A stretch of 37,217 nt of DNA, taken from assembly GCA_964346145.1 (NCBI GenBank), contig CAYFTL010000021.1:1-37217 (forward strand). The letters run 5' to 3'. A model generated the notes under the pieces. That model was not told where the DNA came from and did not search any database. It saw only the letters and a program-made list of their open reading frames with translations. Positions 1 to 6,748 of the stretch are shown here, one piece after another (positions within the stretch are counted from its first letter, which is position 1; each line of letters starts with the position of its first letter). The position numbers were made by a program, and so were the translations under genes. The stretch is from CAYFTL01 sp964346145 (lineage in GTDB: Bacteria; Bacillota; Clostridia; Christensenellales; Aristaeellaceae).

Positions 1-176
1 ATGCACTGGCCCGCGACAAAGGAAAGCGTAGACTCTACGGTCAGCCCCTCCGGGTTGTGGCACCAGGCGCAGCGCAGAGGGCACCCCTTTAAAAACACTG
101 TGGTACGAATCCCGTCGCCATCGTGTACCGAAAACCGCTGTATATTGAAGACGGATAAGGATTGTTTTTGTGCCAT
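1..176 (-). CDS. Glycyl radical enzyme activating protein (radical SAM), 5' part only
   Basis: The reverse strand from the ATG at 176 encodes 58 residues before running off the window, so only the N-terminus is present. It contains GCPLRCAWCHNPEG with Cys32, Cys36 and Cys39 in the CX3CX2C arrangement that binds the [4Fe-4S] cluster of radical SAM enzymes; the preceding FSVHDGDGIRTTVFLKG is the typical N-terminus of pyruvate formate-lyase-type activases. The family uses S-adenosylmethionine to place a radical on the C-terminal glycine of its partner enzyme. The partner ends only 4 bases upstream (stop at 181), so the two are presumably co-transcribed. There is no strong ribosome binding site in the short gap, which suggests translational coupling. 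The partner gene carries a nonsense codon, so whether this activase still has a local client is open. The family is near certain; the substrate pathway is unknown. Confidence 0.9.
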   Translation of the reverse strand, partial: MAQKQSLSVFNIQRFSVHDGDGIRTTVFLKGCPLRCAWCHNPEGLTVESTLSFVAGQC

Positions 177-180
177 AGCG

Positions 181-906
181 CTACAACATGTGGCCGGTAC
201 GGAGCATAACCTCGGCCTGCATTTCCTTGGATAATTTTACGAAATAGTCGCTATAGCCGCCGATGCGCACGACCAAGTCGGCGTACTGCTCCGGGTGCTC
301 CTGGGCCTTGCGCAGCGTCTCCTGATCGACGCAATTAATTTGTAGCTCAAAACCGCCCCGTTGCAAAAAAACGCGAAACAGCGCGAGCAATTGATCTATG
401 GATTCCTCCTGAAACAGTTTTTTTGAAAACTTCATGTTTACCGCAATGCCGCCGACAAAGGGCACATGGTTCCACTTGGTACTGGATAAGATAGAGGCTG
501 TGGGGCCGCTAACCTCCCGCCCTTGTGCCGGACCGGATCCATCTCCAAAGGGGAACCCCTTCTTGCGGCCGTCCGGCGTTGCCATGGTTTTTGTGCCCAG
601 CTGCTCATGCATAATCCAACAGAACAGGCTGGGAACCAAATGTCCACCCCGGCAGTTGGTATAGCCTTGGCAAAAGGAGACGATTTTTTCAGAGATTTGC
701 TCAACCAGCCCGTCCACCCGGTCGATGTCGTTGCCATACTTCGCGCTATGGTTCAGCCAAGTTTGGCGCTCTGCCTCATAGCCCACAAAGTCGGCACGCA
801 AAATTTCCGCCATTCTTTCGAAGGTAAGGGATTTTTTCTCGAAAATAAACGTGCGAATTACTTCAAAGGCGTCTGCCAGGTTGGCCACCCCCACAAAGGA
901 GGGCAT
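181..906 (-). CDS. Glycyl radical enzyme, C-terminal piece (after an in-frame stop)
   Basis: This 241-residue frame is the C-terminal third of a pyruvate formate-lyase/dehydratase-type glycyl radical enzyme. It carries PDGRKKGFPFGDG and, near the end, RIGGYSDYF (residues 214-222), the glycyl radical loop in which Gly217 is the expected radical carrier. It is in the same reading frame as the N-terminal piece ending at 910: Asn-TAG-Ile-Met, then this piece. The ATG at 906 has no good ribosome binding site and lies inside a conserved core segment (YN-stop-IMPSFVGVANLADAF), so it is probably not a natural start. The separate fragment should not fold into an active enzyme, because the cysteine needed for the thiyl radical lies in the other piece. 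It is best read as the 3' part of one gene of about 705 codons interrupted by a single nonsense codon. Confidence 0.85.
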   Translation of the reverse strand: MPSFVGVANLADAFEVIRTFIFEKKSLTFERMAEILRADFVGYEAERQTWLNHSAKYGNDIDRVDGLVEQISEKIVSFCQGYTNCRGGHLVPSLFCWIMHEQLGTKTMATPDGRKKGFPFGDGSGPAQGREVSGPTASILSSTKWNHVPFVGGIAVNMKFSKKLFQEESIDQLLALFRVFLQRGGFELQINCVDQETLRKAQEHPEQYADLVVRIGGYSDYFVKLSKEMQAEVMLRTGHML

Positions 907-909
907 AAT

Positions 910-2298
910 CTAATTGTAGCGGGCGCCGCCGGCTTCAATGTCTTTACCGCGCGCAATGCAATCATCAATAAAGCACGACAACAGCGGATTGCGAAAACCC
1001 TGGCTTACTTCCAGCATTTGCTTGTTGAAATGAATAAAGTTTTCACGAATGGTGGCCTTGAGCTTGCTAAAATAAGCCTCCAGCAGGGCTTCAAAGCTGC
1101 CAAAGCTCGTAGCGGCTCGGTTGTTTTCCTGGATATTCAGCACATCCAACAGCAGCTGCATCAGGTTTACATAAGGGCTGGCCACCCAACTGGCGGAGGA
1201 ATGCCCGGGCGTAATTTCGACGCAGGTGGACTGCACGTAATCGTACAAATCCTCCTCCGATACGCCGTGCATAGCCAGACCTTCGCGAATCACCGTATCG
1301 TTAAACAGCGCCGGGTGGGAATGGCCTTCGCCGAGGGTTTTGGCTGCCAGCCGCAGCAGATCCTCAGGCGTATCTTGGTTGCACGCCAGGCCAATGCCCG
1401 GATAGATAAGCTTTGTGTGAGAAATGCTTTCGATAAATAGATAGGTTAACTCGTTGGCGGTGTTGTTGCCATGCCGGTCTTTGCCGCCCACCATAAAGCC
1501 GACCGCCAGGCCGCGCTGCACGTATTCGTTGTAAAGGATACAAAAACAATTGATAAGCGTGAGCGCTTCTTCCCGGGTCAGACGGCCTTGAGCGATATCC
1601 CTTTCGTAATAAGGGTACAAAAAGCGATCGGGCCGCCCCAATTGAAACAAACCAAAGGGAAACCGCGCCACACATATGGTCAGGGTATGGCAAGCCTGTA
1701 GCGCCTGATGAAAAGTTTGGGCGGGATATAATGGCGCAGCAGCACAGTTGTCGGCGATTTGGCGCAGCTCCGCCCGGCGGACAGGATCCGAACAGCCATC
1801 GGCTAGTTGCGCAGCATATTCACTGTAACGCTCAGAAAACCGTTGCATGCCCGCCAGAGCCAACTTGGCCGCCCGGTAAAAAGCTTCCTTTTCCATATCT
1901 TCGCTGGAAACCGGATCCAATTCAGCAAGGTGCTGGTCGATCTCTTCCCGCATGCCTACAATGCCTTTGCTCAAGAGCTTTTCATAATCCATGGCAATGT
2001 GCGCGCCCTGGTAATCCGAGACGATGGCCGGCATGGTGTACGTTTCCATGGCGGTGTATTCCGCTTCTTCTGCGGGCGTAAGCGCCCTGCTCGACTGTTT
2101 GCCAACGATCAGCTCATCCGGATCAATTACAGGTTCTACATTGCTAAGCATTGTATAAATGGCCTTGGCATACCGCAAATCGAGAGTGCGTGTTTCCTTA
2201 CGGCTTTCTAAGAAACCTTTGTAGTACCAGTAAGCCCATTCCTTGGAATCGTTGGGGGCAGTCAGTGCATGCTGACGCAAGCGTTGAATACGGCTCAT
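910..2298 (-). CDS. Glycyl radical enzyme, N-terminal piece (ends at in-frame TAG)
   Basis: This 462-residue frame starts at ATG 2298 behind GGGAG, 7 bases upstream. It is the N-terminal two thirds of a glycyl radical enzyme. The thiyl-radical cysteine is in YVQSTCVEIT (Cys359, with Glu361). A single Cys followed by V-E resembles the dehydratase/lyase members (GCVE) more than pyruvate formate-lyase, which has two adjacent cysteines. The frame ends ARGKDIEAGGARYN, a conserved point in the family's barrel, at TAG 910-912. The same frame then continues into IMPSFVGVANLADAF and the glycyl loop. A change of a Tyr codon (TAC or TAT) to TAG would explain it. Without the downstream part no glycyl radical can form. 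It heads a likely operon with the activase and has its own promoter. The substrate cannot be named; diol, choline-type or unknown substrates are all possible. The fused length is shorter than the roughly 780-800 residues common in the family. Confidence 0.85.
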   Translation of the reverse strand: MSRIQRLRQHALTAPNDSKEWAYWYYKGFLESRKETRTLDLRYAKAIYTMLSNVEPVIDPDELIVGKQSSRALTPAEEAEYTAMETYTMPAIVSDYQGAHIAMDYEKLLSKGIVGMREEIDQHLAELDPVSSEDMEKEAFYRAAKLALAGMQRFSERYSEYAAQLADGCSDPVRRAELRQIADNCAAAPLYPAQTFHQALQACHTLTICVARFPFGLFQLGRPDRFLYPYYERDIAQGRLTREEALTLINCFCILYNEYVQRGLAVGFMVGGKDRHGNNTANELTYLFIESISHTKLIYPGIGLACNQDTPEDLLRLAAKTLGEGHSHPALFNDTVIREGLAMHGVSEEDLYDYVQSTCVEITPGHSSASWVASPYVNLMQLLLDVLNIQENNRAATSFGSFEALLEAYFSKLKATIRENFIHFNKQMLEVSQGFRNPLLSCFIDDCIARGKDIEAGGARYN

Positions 2299-2346
2299 AG
2301 CGACACTCCCTTTTGTCTTGTAAACGGTTGCATACCATCCAATGTA

Positions 2347-2374
2347 ATCATAGCACAGTGCATGATGGTATCAA
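2347..2374 (-). promoter_or_regulatory. Promoter of the glycyl radical enzyme operon with flanking dyad
   Basis: On the reverse strand TTGATA (2374-2369) and TATGAT (2352-2347) are separated by 16 bases, a good sigma-A-type promoter about 50 bases upstream of the ATG at 2298. An inverted repeat, ATACCATC (2332-2339) and GATGGTAT (2364-2371), brackets the -10 element and overlaps the -35 element. This is a plausible operator for a local or distant regulator. A second weaker inverted repeat, TTGACCCGG (2389-2397) with CCAGGTCAA (2416-2424), lies just upstream. The promoter hexamers and repeats are seen directly; the regulatory role is inference. Confidence 0.5.
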
Positions 2375-2497
2375 GCTGGATTTACAGCTTGACCCGGCTC
2401 TTGAAAGATTCCATACCAGGTCAAAGATAAGGCCTCCCCACACTGATGGCTATATTAATTGATCCAATTCGTGGACTACTCCTTCAACCTTCTCATA

Positions 2498-3208
2498 TTA
2501 GTGGGGAATGCCCAATGAGTCTAAATATAAGTGCCAAATCTCATTGTCGCAGATCAAGGGATCAACCGTCCCGACTTGAAGGGCTATATGCAAACTTTCG
2601 CGTATTTTGTCTGCTTTTTGCCTCAACTTCAAAACATCATCACAATCAAAACATTTGTCGTCGCCCACCATTTTTTCATACAGCTCAGCGGCTTTTTCTA
2701 GGGGTTCCCCTACTCCACGGTAGCCCGAGTAGTAGAAATGATGGTAGGTGCCTGCGTACGCTGTTACCGCATGAAACAGTTCCAAATATTTCACACTATA
2801 GTAAAATGCACCCGCTCCGCCCATCGACCACCCCGTAAGGGATCTGCCCCCACGAGTCGACACCGTCCGGTACTGCGCATCAATGTGCGGAATTAATTCA
2901 GTGATCAAAATCATCTCAATGGGCGCTTCTCCATCGTTATAATCATCGATGTAGCCGCATCCGCCGTTGACAAAAACGGTGATCGCTTCGCAAGATTTAT
3001 AAACTTTCTCCAAAGCCCATATGTCAGACGATTCGTGCCCTTTGTAACCGTGCAAATGGTATACGACCGGATATCGCTTGCAGCAGCTTTTCTGGTAATC
3101 CGGAGGCAAATAGATATTGTAGCCAACATCACAATTCACCAATTTGCTATAAAATTTCTTATGTGTTACAAGCAGCGGAGCCTTCTCCGGTAGATTCACA
3201 AATTTCAT
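2498..3208 (-). CDS. Esterase family protein (alpha/beta hydrolase, esterase D/PF00756-like), C-terminally truncated
   Basis: The product has 236 residues in the present frame. The oxyanion region HLHG (51-54), the nucleophile elbow GWSMGG with Ser128, and GTVDP with a likely catalytic Asp216 place it in the esterase D / feruloyl-esterase-like family, which hydrolyses carboxylic esters of sugars or xenosiderophores. It lacks the catalytic histidine. The frame stops at TAA 2498-2500, but the same frame continues as YEKVEGVVHELDQLI and ends at TAG 2450-2452. GVVH in that stretch supplies the expected His nine codons after the stop, so a Glu-to-stop change (GAA to TAA) is the simplest reading, and the intact protein would be about 252 residues. 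The start ATG 3208 overlaps the stop of the upstream gene (ATGA), and GGAGG lies inside that gene's last codons, so translation is coupled. No signal peptide is seen, so the protein would be cytoplasmic. Confidence 0.8.
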   Translation of the reverse strand: MKFVNLPEKAPLLVTHKKFYSKLVNCDVGYNIYLPPDYQKSCCKRYPVVYHLHGYKGHESSDIWALEKVYKSCEAITVFVNGGCGYIDDYNDGEAPIEMILITELIPHIDAQYRTVSTRGGRSLTGWSMGGAGAFYYSVKYLELFHAVTAYAGTYHHFYYSGYRGVGEPLEKAAELYEKMVGDDKCFDCDDVLKLRQKADKIRESLHIALQVGTVDPLICDNEIWHLYLDSLGIPH

Positions 3209-4284
3209 TTGTTTTCCTCCATTTCATCCCGGACAACATCCGCCGAATGCCTTTCTTTCATTTCGTCGCATCGTTTGTACCACAAAACCTGGTAGTCTTT
3301 ATGAGTAACTATGCGCTTTTCCAAATCGTAGGGGCTAGCGATGTTTGCTTCAAGGCACCACTGCACATCCATCCTATAGGCGGACCAATCGAGTTCATCG
3401 GGATCCCAATAAACGGGAACCGTATCCCACTGGGCCAATACGGCGGCAACTGCCCTCGTGTGCCCGTCGGTCATCACGATTCTTCCGTCCAGCTGTTTTA
3501 TGGGAATCGGGTCAAAATCTGTTTTGTTGTGCGGATTAAGCCATTCCCTGATTAGCCGCAATTTACCTTCGCTGATGTAGAGTTGACTGGGCTGCAGGTC
3601 GGTTAAGGGAAGCTCAAAGCGATCCTCCCGCGCCACCTTAGCCCGCCTGCACTCCACAAATTCTTGCTTGGTCAACCGGTAGTGATATTGCGCCTTGCCT
3701 TTCCATGAACCGGGAATAGGCTCTTCCAGTATGCGGGCAAAGCCGTGCTTTTCCCACATTCGACAGCTGCGCATATTGTAGTCATCGCTAAGACAATGCA
3801 GCACATCAACAGATTCGCCATAAAAGGCAAAGTCGATCATCATGCCGATAAACGTAGTACCCAGCCCCTTATTCCAATACGCTTTTTCGCCGATGGCCAT
3901 ATCGATCCTGCGCACATCCAGTCCACTGGCGTACATTCCCCTCACTTCGGGAAGATTCATTTTTTGTAGCCAACATTCACCGATTGGTACATCGTTTGCC
4001 TCAATCAGGAAACAGAAGGCATTTTGAGATACGCCGCCATATATCTGGTGCACGGCATCCGCATCGTAGGCGATATCCTCGTCCGCCTCTGCGCCTTCGG
4101 TCCAGTACAGCACCTGAGGATCGGTACACCATTTGTACAGCAACGGCAAATGATCATCGCAAAGAGGGCGCAAGACAACCTTGTAATCATCATTTCCGCC
4201 GTATAGGGTGATGCCATGTTTTTTATAATGCCCATGCGTTACCCTCCTACCGTGTATACATCCAGCCAGCCCATTGCTCGGCAC
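3205..4284 (-). CDS. GNAT acetyltransferase fused to a ParB-like-fold domain, probably frameshifted at its start
   Basis: In the 359-codon frame, residues about 27-205 form a GNAT N-acetyltransferase of the RimJ/RimL or aminoglycoside-acetyltransferase-like type (acetyl-CoA loop WNKGLGT, 137-143). Residues about 225-345 form a second domain with MTDGHTRAVAA (271-281), which resembles the GHxRxxA motif of ParB/sulfiredoxin-fold proteins. The only in-frame start is GTG 4284, which has no ribosome binding site. A perfect AGGAGGG (4248-4242) sits 6 bases before an ATG at 4235, but that ATG is out of frame. One extra A in the six-A run 4219-4224 would give MGIIKKHGITLYGG and join it to the GNAT frame. 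A one-base loss or a sequencing error there is therefore likely. The gene overlaps the esterase start by 4 bases, forming a two-gene unit. The substrate is unknown. Confidence 0.75.
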   Translation of the reverse strand: MPSNGLAGCIHGRRVTHGHYKKHGITLYGGNDDYKVVLRPLCDDHLPLLYKWCTDPQVLYWTEGAEADEDIAYDADAVHQIYGGVSQNAFCFLIEANDVPIGECWLQKMNLPEVRGMYASGLDVRRIDMAIGEKAYWNKGLGTTFIGMMIDFAFYGESVDVLHCLSDDYNMRSCRMWEKHGFARILEEPIPGSWKGKAQYHYRLTKQEFVECRRAKVAREDRFELPLTDLQPSQLYISEGKLRLIREWLNPHNKTDFDPIPIKQLDGRIVMTDGHTRAVAAVLAQWDTVPVYWDPDELDWSAYRMDVQWCLEANIASPYDLEKRIVTHKDYQVLWYKRCDEMKERHSADVVRDEMEENK

Positions 4285-4333
4285 CTGGCCAAAGAGAAAG
4301 CCTACAGAATAAGATTGTCGCGATAGTCAGCCT

Positions 4334-5386
4334 TTAGAACCACAAGCTGGAAAAAACAAATAGCATCAGAAGTGCAAAAAGGATGGTGTAAAGCTTTTTG
4401 TGCAGCGTAATGTAGGCAATGTATTCACGAATCACTGCGTTTGCAGCATAATACCATTTGGTTCTCGCGCCCAGCCCCTGCATCGGCAAGCCTGCCCGCC
4501 TGGCGTATATCCCTGCACGAAAAGCATGATAGCTGTTTGTGGAAAATACGGCGCGATAATCGTCGCCCGCGCTATCGCTCTCCATCAACACCTTTGAAAA
4601 CAGCATGTTTTCAAAGGTGTTTTTCGATGTTGATTCCTGCAAAATATCCTTGGGGTCAACGCCCTTGTCCCGCGCGTACTCAGCCATCGCTTCGGCTTCG
4701 GAGCGCGGCTCGTCATCCCCTTGCCCTCCGGACATGATCAGCTTGCAGCTCCTTTCCCTAGCCAACTGTTTTTTGTAAAAGTCAATGCCCTTATCAATCC
4801 GGGCCGCCAGCAAGGGCGGAACTTGTCCATCAATCAGCCCACTCCCCAGCACCACAATATAATCCTTGTTAAAGCGTGGCCGTTTGGCCAAAAACAAGAT
4901 ATTCGCAGTGATATACAGCAAAAAGTGGGCAAAAAACGCAAACAAACAGATCTGTAGCGCCGCATTGATTTTGTTCAGCCATTCGGGCGCATCGTAGTTG
5001 AGGGTAAGCAGCGAAATAATTATGCACACCAACAATCCTGCCGCAAACAGCAGGGAAAGCATGTTGGAAAGGCTCTTGCGTTCCCTTTTCAACATATTTT
5101 TGGCGCTGAGTGAAAAGTAGATAAACTCCGCATACACGCCAAAAATAGAAGCCAGTATCAGCACAATTCCCGGCAGCACAGCCAGCGCAATGGTCAGAAT
5201 ATATATCAGCATGCTGTCATACGCTACGTTTAACGCAAGCACCAAAACGCCTGTGATCGCCAATGACGCATAAAAAAGAACAGCACATAAAAGACTTGTG
5301 CTGTTTCGCCTGTACGCGATTACAAATAGCGCAATATTAATGATTAACATTGAGAACAAAATCAGGTATTCGGATCCATAAAACAT
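4334..5386 (-). CDS. YdcF family membrane protein (DUF218, SanA/ElyC-like)
   Basis: The ATG at 5386 is preceded by AAAGGGTGG at 5 bases and gives a 350-residue protein; a TTG further upstream (5422) is less likely. The N-terminal 170 residues contain about six hydrophobic helices. The C-terminal cytoplasmic or extracytoplasmic domain has the YdcF (PF02698) signatures: YIVVLGSGLIDGQVPPLLAARID, LIMSGGQGDDEPRSEAEAM, and ESTSKNTFENMLFSK. A last hydrophobic helix follows (LYTILFALLMLFVFSSLW). Members such as SanA and ElyC affect envelope integrity and peptidoglycan or lipid-carrier metabolism, but the reaction is not established. It lies upstream of the GNAT-ParB gene (50-base gap) and downstream of a priming sugar transferase, which fits an envelope role. 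No promoter of its own was identified. Confidence 0.85.
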   Translation of the reverse strand: MFYGSEYLILFSMLIINIALFVIAYRRNSTSLLCAVLFYASLAITGVLVLALNVAYDSMLIYILTIALAVLPGIVLILASIFGVYAEFIYFSLSAKNMLKRERKSLSNMLSLLFAAGLLVCIIISLLTLNYDAPEWLNKINAALQICLFAFFAHFLLYITANILFLAKRPRFNKDYIVVLGSGLIDGQVPPLLAARIDKGIDFYKKQLARERSCKLIMSGGQGDDEPRSEAEAMAEYARDKGVDPKDILQESTSKNTFENMLFSKVLMESDSAGDDYRAVFSTNSYHAFRAGIYARRAGLPMQGLGARTKWYYAANAVIREYIAYITLHKKLYTILFALLMLFVFSSLWF

Positions 5387-5466
5387 GCAGACCACCCTTT
5401 GTTTGTATGTTAGTCGAACCAAAGTCTGCCTGCGGTTCCAACGAAAAGAGCCGATGCTTGGCTAAG

Positions 5467-6075
5467 CTATTTGCGCCCCTCCACGATGCCGCGCATGCGA
5501 ACCACGTTGGCGACCGTCTTAAACAGCAGCTTTATATCCAACAACAAATTACATTTTTGAACATACTCGCCATCCAGCTGAGCTTTGGTAGCAATTTCGA
5601 GCTCATCCCGTCCGCTAACCTGGGCAAGGCCGGTTAGCCCGGGCCGTACAGAATTTGCCCCATATTTTTCCCGCTCGGCAATCAAATCGTATTGGTTCCA
5701 AAGCGCCGGGCGCGGCCCGACGATGCTCATTTCTCCGATCAAAATATTCCACATCTGCGGCAACTCATCCAGGCTGCTCTTGCGCAAAAACTTGCCGACG
5801 GGCGTAATAAAATTATCCACGCCGATTAGCAGGTGAGTGGGCATTTCGCTGGGCGTATCGGTACGCATAGTTCGAAACTTTAAAATATTGAAATGCTTTC
5901 CATTTTTCCCTACTCGTTTTTGACGAAACAGCACCGGCCCTTTGGAATCCAGCTTGATCCACAGCGCCAAAATCAGCATAAGCGGGCTGAGCAAAACCAA
6001 ACCCACGAAAGACAGCACAACATCCGCTACCCGCTTTACAAAAAAATAGCCGCGCTTGCCGGCCGTATTTTGCAT
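5467..6075 (-). CDS. Bacterial sugar transferase (priming phosphoglycosyl transferase, PF02397)
   Basis: This 202-residue monotopic phosphoglycosyl transferase has the minimal PglC-like architecture. A reentrant hydrophobic helix lies at about 14-41, followed by GPVLFRQKRVG, LKFRTM, the SLDELPQ catalytic Asp103-Glu104 pair, and IVGPRP. A C-terminal segment has SVRPGLTGLAQVSGR. Family members transfer a sugar phosphate from a UDP sugar to undecaprenyl phosphate, the first step of glycoconjugate, capsule or teichoic-type polymer synthesis. No other glycosyltransferases, flippases or polymerases are nearby, so it is an orphan priming enzyme. The start ATG 6075 has only a weak upstream purine stretch (GAAGG about 12 bases away). 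The donor sugar cannot be told from sequence. It may be co-transcribed with the YdcF gene 80 bases downstream. Confidence 0.9.
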   Translation of the reverse strand: MQNTAGKRGYFFVKRVADVVLSFVGLVLLSPLMLILALWIKLDSKGPVLFRQKRVGKNGKHFNILKFRTMRTDTPSEMPTHLLIGVDNFITPVGKFLRKSSLDELPQMWNILIGEMSIVGPRPALWNQYDLIAEREKYGANSVRPGLTGLAQVSGRDELEIATKAQLDGEYVQKCNLLLDIKLLFKTVANVVRMRGIVEGRK

Positions 6076-6180
6076 ACCTTAAACCACACCTTCAAACAAA
6101 ATTTCATGACTTTTCCGGCTTTCAATTATATCGGGATCTGCGCACTTTGGCAATGTACAAGCGCACTCATATCGCTCTTT

Positions 6181-6660
6181 TTATTCGCCACGCGCCCGAT
6201 TTATGTAAAACCGAGCCGCGCCTTTGTCTACGCCCGAAAATACGCCGTCTTGCTCCAGCATCTCTTTCAGCTCCTCTAAGTCCACCCAGCGGGCGTCCTT
6301 TGCATCGTCGCCGCTGGCCAGTAACTCTCCTTGCGCGCGGCATTTAAAATAGACCCCCATGGAGTCAACCGGCCCTTGCAAAGTCTGGTACACCAGATAT
6401 GGCCGAAAGCATTCCACTTGAAACACCGAATCTTGATCGCTGATTGCCGCTTGATCCTGCCCTTCGGCCTTCAGCAGATCCAGTCCGGTTTCTTCTTTTA
6501 TTTCCCGCTTTAGTGCAGCAAAAAAGGATTCGTAGGTTTCAACTTGCCCGCCCGGAAACTCATAATACTCCTGCCCAGGCTTGGTCCTTTTTTGAACCAG
6601 AACCTCCGGCCCTCTGGCGCCCTCGCATTCGATGATCGCCCTGGCGTTTACATAAATCAA
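6181..6660 (-). CDS. Nudix hydrolase
   Basis: This 159-residue protein has a complete Nudix box: Gly38, Glu44, Arg52-Glu53, Glu56-Glu57 and Gly59 fit GX5EX7REUXEEXGU exactly. The box binds Mg2+ and hydrolyses a nucleoside diphosphate linked to some moiety. The PGQEYYEFPGG lead-in is typical of the MutT/ADP-ribose-type members, but the substrate cannot be assigned. The start is TTG 6660, preceded by AAAGGGG about 10 bases upstream; no in-frame ATG fits better. The upstream neighbour on the same strand is the caspase-like gene, ending 88 bases before, and no terminator was found between them. Confidence 0.88.
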   Translation of the reverse strand: MIYVNARAIIECEGARGPEVLVQKRTKPGQEYYEFPGGQVETYESFFAALKREIKEETGLDLLKAEGQDQAAISDQDSVFQVECFRPYLVYQTLQGPVDSMGVYFKCRAQGELLASGDDAKDARWVDLEELKEMLEQDGVFSGVDKGAARFYINRARGE

Positions 6661-6748
6661 CGAGCTCTATCCCCTTTCAATCCAGCGCAGCACATCTTGC
6701 CACTATCAAGCCCTTTAGAAGGCAGGATTGCCGCCGAGAAAAACCAAT

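Noticed and set aside
910..912. TAG as a recoded sense codon (pyrrolysine or reassigned amber)
   Set aside because: Several intact genes in the window end in TAG, no pyl gene is seen, glycyl radical enzymes are not known pyrrolysine proteins, and a neighbouring gene is broken by TAA instead.
523..1440. 305-codon plus-strand frame
   Set aside because: It is antisense to both pieces of the glycyl radical enzyme, whose motifs are clear; the composition is typical of a shadow frame.
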